A stretch of 64,000 nucleotides of DNA, taken from Actinomycetota bacterium. GTDB taxonomy: Bacteria; Actinomycetota; Actinomycetes; Propionibacteriales; Propionibacteriaceae. The DNA lies in NCBI GenBank assembly GCA_020161795.1, contig JAIUOR010000060.1, positions 164,585 to 228,584 on the forward strand. The letters run 5' to 3'. Positions 59,649 to 64,000 of this stretch are shown one piece after another (the first letter of the stretch is position 1; every line of letters begins with the position of its first letter). A program made the translations under genes and the position numbers. The notes under the pieces were generated by a model. That model saw only the letters and a program-made list of their open reading frames with translations. It had not been told where the DNA came from and ran no database searches.

Positions 59649-60476
59649 GTGAGTGTGCTGCCTGAGGCCGGTCGGACCCTGGTGATGGGGATCCTCAACG
59701 TGACGCCGGACTCGTTCTCCGACGGGGGAGACCACCTGGGGTTCGAGGCGGCCATCACGCAGGGGCGCCGACTGCTGGCCGAGGGTGCCGACATCATCGA
59801 CGTCGGCGGGGAATCCACCCGCCCGGGAGCCGAGCGGGCACCGGTGGCGGTCGAACTGGGCAGGGTGCTGCCGGTGATCCGGGAGCTGGCCGCGGCCGGA
59901 GCGGCGGTGTCGGTGGACACCATGCGGGCCCAGGTGGCGGCCGATGCCGTGGCGGCCGGCGCGGTTCTGGTCAACGACGTCTCGGGCGGGCTGGCCGATC
60001 CGGCCATGCTCGGCACGGTGGCCGGGCTGGGCGTCGGCTACGTCGCGATGCACTGGCGCGGGCATTCGACCGTCATGCAGCAGCTCACCCGCTATGACGA
60101 CGTGGTGACCGATGTCGCAGCGGAACTCGCCCAGCGCCGGGACGCCGCCCTGGCCGCCGGTATCGCTCCCGAGCGGCTGATCCTCGATCCCGGCCTCGGG
60201 TTCGCCAAGACCGCGGCCCACAATTGGGAGCTGCTGAGCCGCCTGGACGAGCTCGGCCGGCTGGGCCAGCCGTTGCTGGTCGGCGCCTCCCGCAAGCGCT
60301 TCCTGGGTGAGTTGCTCGCCGAGGCCGACGGGTTGCGTCCTCCCCGGCAGCGGGACGACGCCACCGCCGCGTTGACGGCGCTGCTCGCCGAGCGCGGCGT
60401 CTGGGGGGTCCGGACGCACACCGTGCGGGCGCAGCGCGACGCGATCGCGGTCGCGGACCGGCTGCGGAGAGGCTAG
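59649..60476 (+). CDS. folP: Dihydropteroate synthase
   Basis: The enzyme condenses p-aminobenzoate with dihydropterin pyrophosphate and is the sulfonamide target. Signature blocks are MGILNVTPDSFSDGG, GADIIDVGGESTRPGAE, VSVDTMRAQVAADAV, AVLVNDVSGG and the C-terminal VGASRKRFLGEL. All substrate-binding residues appear intact. GTG 59649 gives 275 residues; a GTG three codons upstream is equally possible, and no strong ribosome site precedes either, so a leaderless transcript is conceivable. folB follows after 158 nt. Confidence 0.95.
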   Translation: MSVLPEAGRTLVMGILNVTPDSFSDGGDHLGFEAAITQGRRLLAEGADIIDVGGESTRPGAERAPVAVELGRVLPVIRELAAAGAAVSVDTMRAQVAADAVAAGAVLVNDVSGGLADPAMLGTVAGLGVGYVAMHWRGHSTVMQQLTRYDDVVTDVAAELAQRRDAALAAGIAPERLILDPGLGFAKTAAHNWELLSRLDELGRLGQPLLVGASRKRFLGELLAEADGLRPPRQRDDATAALTALLAERGVWGVRTHTVRAQRDAIAVADRLRRG

Positions 60477-60634
60477 TCCTACCCATCCCGTGGTGGTCTG
60501 CGGGGCGGTTCCCGGGCTCCTCACGAGGTTGCTGTCTGTGCCCGCCGCGCGGGCCCACCGCTCCGGCCGGGGTAATCCGCGGCCCGGCTCCGCGGCGCGG
60601 ATCTGTCAGGTAGGGTCGAATCCGGAGGTGGCCC

Positions 60635-60994
60635 GTGGGTGATCGAATCAAGCTGACCGGCATCGAGGTTCTGGCCCGGCATGGCGCATACATCGAAGAG
60701 AAGTTCAGCGACCAGCCTTTCGTCATCGATCTGGATTGCGTGCTCGATCGCGGCACTCTGGCCGACCGGCTGGAGACCACCGTGGACTACTCCGAACTGG
60801 CTGTCGTGGCCGCCGATGCCGTGCGCGCCGACTCCGTCGACCTGATCGAGACCCTGGCGGACCGGATCGCCGCGGTGTGCCTGGCCCGTTATCCGGCCAT
60901 CGCCAGGATCACCGTGACCGTGCACAAGCCGGAGGCGCCGATCGCGGTCCCGGTGCGGGATGTGGCGGTGCAAGTGAAGAGGAGGAGGCAGTGA
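60635..60994 (+). CDS. folB: Dihydroneopterin aldolase
   Basis: The 119-residue protein contains KLTGIEVLARHGAYIEEKF, with the conserved Glu and Tyr/His region, TVDYSELAVVAADAV, LIETLADRIAAVCL and TVTVHKPEAPI with the catalytic Lys. It converts dihydroneopterin to 6-hydroxymethyldihydropterin. GGAGG lies 8 nt before the GTG start. Its stop overlaps the folK GTG. The 158-nt gap before it probably holds a separate promoter (TAGGGT near 60611). Confidence 0.95.
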   Translation: MGDRIKLTGIEVLARHGAYIEEKFSDQPFVIDLDCVLDRGTLADRLETTVDYSELAVVAADAVRADSVDLIETLADRIAAVCLARYPAIARITVTVHKPEAPIAVPVRDVAVQVKRRRQ

Positions 60995-61539
60995 GCATTA
61001 TCGACTTCGATATCGACACCCTCTCGGGCATGGCGCCGCTACGCCACGTCACCTATTCGCTGGGGTCCAATCTCGGCGATCGTCTGGAATATCTGCAGGG
61101 CGCGACCAACCTGCTGAAAGCCACCCCCGGAATGAAAATCACCGGGGTTTCATCGGTCTACGAGACCGACCCGGTGGATCTACCGGATCAGCCGAACTTT
61201 CTCAATATCGTCGTGCAGGCCGAATCGACCTTGGCCTCCACCGTCATGCTGGAGCGTGCCCACGCGATCGAGGATGCCTTCGACCGGGTGCGCACCGTGC
61301 GGTTCGGGCCGCGAACCATCGACGTCGATCTGATCGTGGTCGGCGACCGGGTGCTCCACAACGAGACGTTGACGCTGCCGCACCCGCGCGCCCATGAGCG
61401 TGCCTTCGTGTTGGTGCCCTGGCTCGAACTGGAGCCGGAGGCGGTGCTGGTCGGCCGTGGCCGGGTGGCCGATCTGCTGGCCGGGCTGGACGCCTCCGGA
61501 GTCCGCCGGCGCGACGACCTGCGTATCGAGATCGAATGA
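60991..61539 (+). CDS. folK: Hydroxymethyldihydropterin pyrophosphokinase
   Basis: The 182-residue protein pyrophosphorylates 6-hydroxymethyldihydropterin for FolP. Motifs are VTYSLGSNLGDRLEYLQ, VSSVYETDPVDLPDQPNFLN and the metal-binding FGPRTIDVDLIVVGD with LPHPRAHERAFVLVP. GTG 60991 overlaps the folB stop and follows GAGGAGGAG. An N-terminal extension of about 20 residues (IIDFDIDTLSGMAPLRH) precedes the core. Its stop overlaps the DUF3180 ATG. Confidence 0.95.
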   Translation: MSIIDFDIDTLSGMAPLRHVTYSLGSNLGDRLEYLQGATNLLKATPGMKITGVSSVYETDPVDLPDQPNFLNIVVQAESTLASTVMLERAHAIEDAFDRVRTVRFGPRTIDVDLIVVGDRVLHNETLTLPHPRAHERAFVLVPWLELEPEAVLVGRGRVADLLAGLDASGVRRRDDLRIEIE

Positions 61540-62048
61540 GCCCGGCGGCACGGCCGTCGGTCGGGCTCACCGCCTGGCGGTCGGTCGGCTTGGCGGCCCT
61601 GGTCGGTGCGGCGGCCACCGGTGCGCTCTACTTCGTTCTCGACCGGCTGAGCCTGCCGCTGCCGGTGCCCCCGCTGCTGGGGGCCGGCGTGATCGCGATC
61701 GTGGCCGGTATCGTCGGCTGGCAGTCCTACCTGACCTGGCGCGCCATCCATCGTCGCCGGCGTCCGGTGCAGCCCAGGACAGCGGTGGCACTGCTGGCGC
61801 TGGGAAAGACCGCGCTGCTGGCCGGTGCCGCGCTGGCCGGCGGCCACGCGGCCATCGCCCTTCACGCGCTGACCTTCCTGGAGGCGGAGTTGCCCAGGGC
61901 CCGCGCGATCGGGGCTGCCTGGTCGTTGGTGGCCAGCGTGGGGCTGGCCGTGGCCGGCCGCCGGCTGGAACGAGCCTGCGAACTGCCGCCGGAGGACCCC
62001 GACGCCACGCCGGATCCGGAGCCCGACGATCGGGGCCAGCCGGGTTAG
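61536..62048 (+). CDS. DUF3180 membrane protein
   Basis: The 170-residue protein has four predicted membrane helices (SVGLAALVGAAATGALYFVL, LGAGVIAIVAGIVGWQSYL, TAVALLALGKTALLAGAALAGGH and AWSLVASVGLAVAG, each 20 or fewer residues at the core) and an acidic tail (PEDPDATPDPEPDD). DUF3180 proteins sit directly after folK in actinobacteria and have no assigned role. The ATG overlaps the folK stop (ATGA). Confidence 0.85.
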   Translation: MSPAARPSVGLTAWRSVGLAALVGAAATGALYFVLDRLSLPLPVPPLLGAGVIAIVAGIVGWQSYLTWRAIHRRRRPVQPRTAVALLALGKTALLAGAALAGGHAAIALHALTFLEAELPRARAIGAAWSLVASVGLAVAGRRLERACELPPEDPDATPDPEPDDRGQPG

Positions 62049-62058
62049 GCTGACGCCT

Positions 62059-62640
62059 GTGAGCACCATCACCCCGGCTCGGCGAACTCGGCAATCTGCT
62101 CTCGGGCGCTATTCGTGGCTGACCCTGGGCGTTACTCTGCTGCTCGCCTCCGCATTGCTGACCGGCGATCTCTGGCTGACCAGAGCTGGCGCGGTCGTGG
62201 CCTTTCTCGGCGGCCTGATTTCCTGCCTGCTGGCCTGGCGGGAAGTGAACCGCCAGCGTGCGTCCTTCGAACTGCGCTCAACCCTGGAATTGCGCCAGCA
62301 CGGCGCCAAGCTGCGGGCGGAACGCGAACAACACCGGCGGGTGCTTGGCGTGCTGCAGCGGCGTAACCAGGATTTGCGGGGCAGGGCCATCACCGCCACC
62401 GCCGAGGTGACGCAACTGCGGCACGAGGTGACGCGGTTGCAGGACGAGAATGCCGATCTGCGACGCGAATTGGTGCGCCTCGACGACCTTCGCAGCGCGG
62501 AGGTGCTGGCCTTGCCGCGGCGCGCCACCGGCGCGATCTCCCCGCGCGAGGAAGTGCTGTGGGCAGAAGGCGATCTGCCGACCGTGGTCGACCTGAAAGC
62601 CGTCACCGCGGCGCCCTTCGGGATGCAGCGCCAGGGCTGA
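62059..62640 (+). CDS. Two-helix membrane protein with coiled coil, unknown
   Basis: The 193-residue protein has two membrane segments (WLTLGVTLLLASALLTGDLW and AGAVVAFLGGLISCLLAW). A long charged helix follows, predicted coiled coil (QRRNQDLRGRAITATAEV, RHEVTRLQDENADLRREL), then a short tail. GTG is the start, 11 nt after the DUF3180 gene. I do not recognise a family with known function; a scaffold or envelope role is possible. A hairpin terminator follows. Confidence 0.75.
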   Translation: MSTITPARRTRQSALGRYSWLTLGVTLLLASALLTGDLWLTRAGAVVAFLGGLISCLLAWREVNRQRASFELRSTLELRQHGAKLRAEREQHRRVLGVLQRRNQDLRGRAITATAEVTQLRHEVTRLQDENADLRRELVRLDDLRSAEVLALPRRATGAISPREEVLWAEGDLPTVVDLKAVTAAPFGMQRQG

Positions 62641-62653
62641 GCCGCTCAGCGCC

Positions 62654-62674
62654 GATCGGGCCGATCGCCCGATC
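62654..62674 (+). terminator. Hairpin terminator after the folate operon
   Basis: GATCGGGC (62654-62661), loop CGATC, GCCCGATC (62667-62674) form a perfect 8-bp stem 14 nt after the last stop of the run. No T tract. The rest of the 62641-62881 gap holds a possible TATAAC -10 box (62783-62788) for lsr2 and no gene. Confidence 0.65.
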
Positions 62675-62881
62675 CGACGCGTTGCCGCAATCGGTGAACT
62701 GCCGGCCGACGACCTCCAGCCCGCTTCCGCGAACCGGTGCTCGGCGTGATCTGGTCGTGATCTATGAACGGCCGGCGGGGGATATAACGGTCTGGCACGG
62801 CGCGCCTTTTACATAGTTGGGCGATGGATGTACCGTGGGGGACGCTTTACTGCAATCACGCCTATTCCGGAGGAATGCCCC

Positions 62882-63208
62882 ATGGCTCAGCGCGTTGAAA
62901 TCGTGCTCACCGATGATCTTGATGAGAGCAAGGCCGATAGCACGGTGAGTTTCGGCTACGCCGGTAACAGCTACGAGATTGATCTTTCCGACGCGAATCG
63001 CGTGGCTCTGGAAGAGGCTCTTGCGCCCTACATTGCCGCCGCCCGGCGGGTTTCCGCTTCGCGCCGGCAGGCTCGCCGCCGCACCGCGGGCGGCACGGCC
63101 AGCGCGACGGACATTCGCGCCTGGGCACTCGCCCGGGGCATGGAGGTCTCCAGCCGCGGCCGGGTCTCCGCCGAGGTGCGCGAGGCCTACGAGAACGCGC
63201 ATCGCTGA
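62882..63208 (+). CDS. lsr2: Lsr2 nucleoid-associated protein
   Basis: The 108-residue protein is the actinobacterial H-NS analogue that binds AT-rich, often horizontally acquired, DNA. The N-terminal dimerisation domain is QRVEIVLTDDLDESKADSTV and FGYAGNSYEIDLSDAN. The C-terminal DNA-binding domain contains IRAWALARGMEVSSRGRVS, with the Arg-Gly-Arg hook for the minor groove. GGAGGAATGCCCC precedes the ATG. The low-GC island and its regulatory regions in this window are plausible targets. Confidence 0.96.
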   Translation: MAQRVEIVLTDDLDESKADSTVSFGYAGNSYEIDLSDANRVALEEALAPYIAAARRVSASRRQARRRTAGGTASATDIRAWALARGMEVSSRGRVSAEVREAYENAHR

Positions 63209-63217
63209 ACCCCACCG

Positions 63218-63263
63218 AGCCCTGTTCGCCGCCGGTTCGCTCCGGTCCGCGGTGAACAGGGCT
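63218..63263 (+). terminator. Hairpin terminator after lsr2
   Basis: AGCCCTGTTC (63218-63227) pairs perfectly with GAACAGGGCT (63254-63263) around a 26-nt GC-rich loop that can pair further (CCGG/CCGG). It starts 10 nt after the lsr2 stop. The following sequence up to 63408 is the clpC promoter region. Confidence 0.75.
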
Positions 63264-63408
63264 TCGTGCTGTCCGCAGGAGTTGCGCCGCAGGCGAACAT
63301 GGGAACTCCTGGCCGTAACAGTGGGTTGACTACACTGAGACAGTCTTTCGGCGGTCAACCGGACCGTCGCAGGACGCCAGCACAGCTGGATTAAGGAGTA
63401 CTGCTGCG

Positions 63409-64000
63409 ATGTTCGACCGGTTCACCGATCGCGCCCGGCGGGTCATCGTCCTCGCTCAGGACGAGGCGCGCATGCTCAACCACAACTACATCGGTACCGA
63501 GCATCTGCTGCTCGGCCTGATCCATGAAGGCGAAGGGGTCGCCGCCAAGGCGCTCGAGTCGCTGGGCATCACCCTGGAGAAGGTCCGCGACCAGGTGGAA
63601 GAGGTCATCGGCCAGGGCCAGCAGGCACCCACGGGGCACATCCCGTTCACTCCGCGCGCCAAGAAGGTGCTGGAGTACTCGATGCGCGAGGCCCTCCAGA
63701 TCAACCACCCCTACATCGGCACCGAGCACATCCTGCTCGGCCTGATCCGTGAGGGCGAGGGCGTGGCCGCCCAGGTGCTGATCAAGCTCGGCGCCGATCT
63801 GAACCGCGTCCGCAGCACCGTGCTGCAGATGCTCTCCGGCTACCAGGGCAAGGAGGCCGCCACCGCCGGTGCGCCGGACTCCGGCCCGTCCCAGACCGCC
63901 GCGACCATCCTCGACCAGTTCGGACGCAACCTCACCCAGGCCGCCCGCGAGAACAAGCTCGACCCGGTGATCGGGCGCGAGAAGGAGATCGAGCGGGTGA
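63409..64000 (+). CDS. clpC: ClpC AAA+ unfoldase, N-terminal part (continues beyond window)
   Basis: The visible 197 residues begin MFDRFTDRARRVIVLAQDE and contain two Clp N repeats (NYIGTEHLLLGLIHEGEGVA and PYIGTEHILLGLIREGEGVA). A linker follows, then the beginning of the first AAA domain (LDPVIGREKEIERV). ClpC unfolds substrates for the ClpP protease. AAGGAG lies upstream of the ATG. Walker motifs lie past the window end, so integrity of the rest cannot be judged. Confidence 0.96.
   Translation, partial: MFDRFTDRARRVIVLAQDEARMLNHNYIGTEHLLLGLIHEGEGVAAKALESLGITLEKVRDQVEEVIGQGQQAPTGHIPFTPRAKKVLEYSMREALQINHPYIGTEHILLGLIREGEGVAAQVLIKLGADLNRVRSTVLQMLSGYQGKEAATAGAPDSGPSQTAATILDQFGRNLTQAARENKLDPVIGREKEIERV

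Overview
The window is GC-rich DNA with dense, co-oriented genes, frequent GTG starts and 1-8 nt ATGA/GTGA gene overlaps. It carries several actinobacterial signature blocks: Lsr2, ClpC, the ssd/cpaF/tadBC/TadE/DEAH-helicase secretion neighbourhood, the ftsH-folE-folP-folB-folK-DUF3180 run, a DUF2342 metalloprotease and a non-adenylylatable GlnA. This points to an actinobacterium. Propionibacteriaceae or a relative is my inference from the gene neighbourhoods, not something the sequence proves.

Layout: (1) 1-5.6 kb is a damaged ABC-transporter region. An ATPase missing its N-terminus and an FtsX-like permease missing its N-terminal half meet head to head near 1785, next to an intact 913-aa FtsX-like permease. 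(2) 5.7-9.4 kb holds an RNB ribonuclease with an in-frame repeat-like insertion, RNase P RNA, a duplicated-domain lipoprotein and map. (3) 9.4-20.3 kb is a lower-GC catabolic island: iolB, iolD, iolA, a transaldolase-family gene, an IclR regulator and an RbsABC-type sugar/cyclitol ABC transporter. It is bounded by a 63-nt imperfect direct repeat, one copy of which is the 5' end of map. (4) 20.3-32 kb holds a small SPOR-like protein, glnA, a methyltransferase, the Tad-like locus, the DEAH helicase and a second methyltransferase. (5) 32-41.5 kb holds an HtrA-type protease, topA, tmk, holB, a DoxX protein, a TAP-like hydrolase and tRNA-Thr(CGU). (6) 41.5-46.4 kb holds a three-gene lipid operon (degenerate diiron protein, acyl reductase-HAD fusion, intact diiron protein), divergent from a trxA-CsoR/CstR-like pair with a visible operator. 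(7) 46.6-53.9 kb holds a PTS EIIBCA, a 49-nt palindromic terminator, sixA, ppa, dacB, the DUF2342 metalloprotease, tilS and hpt. (8) 54-62.6 kb holds ftsH and the folate genes, interrupted by a wax-ester-synthase-like acyltransferase and an AraC/VOC/DUF1801 block. (9) lsr2 and the start of clpC close the window.

How the genes work together: the island would import a cyclitol or sugar and carry out the late part of inositol catabolism, ending at acetyl-CoA. The upstream steps (iolG, iolE, iolC) and a canonical iolJ are not in the window. A shared GTTGY-N7-GCAAC palindrome upstream of iolB/iolD and of the IclR gene suggests one regulon. The acyl reductase-HAD/diiron operon is the best candidate for an undescribed lipid pathway. 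The WS/DGAT-like gene 11 kb away could use a fatty alcohol product, but that link is speculative. No CRISPR array, transposase, integrase or phage gene was seen.
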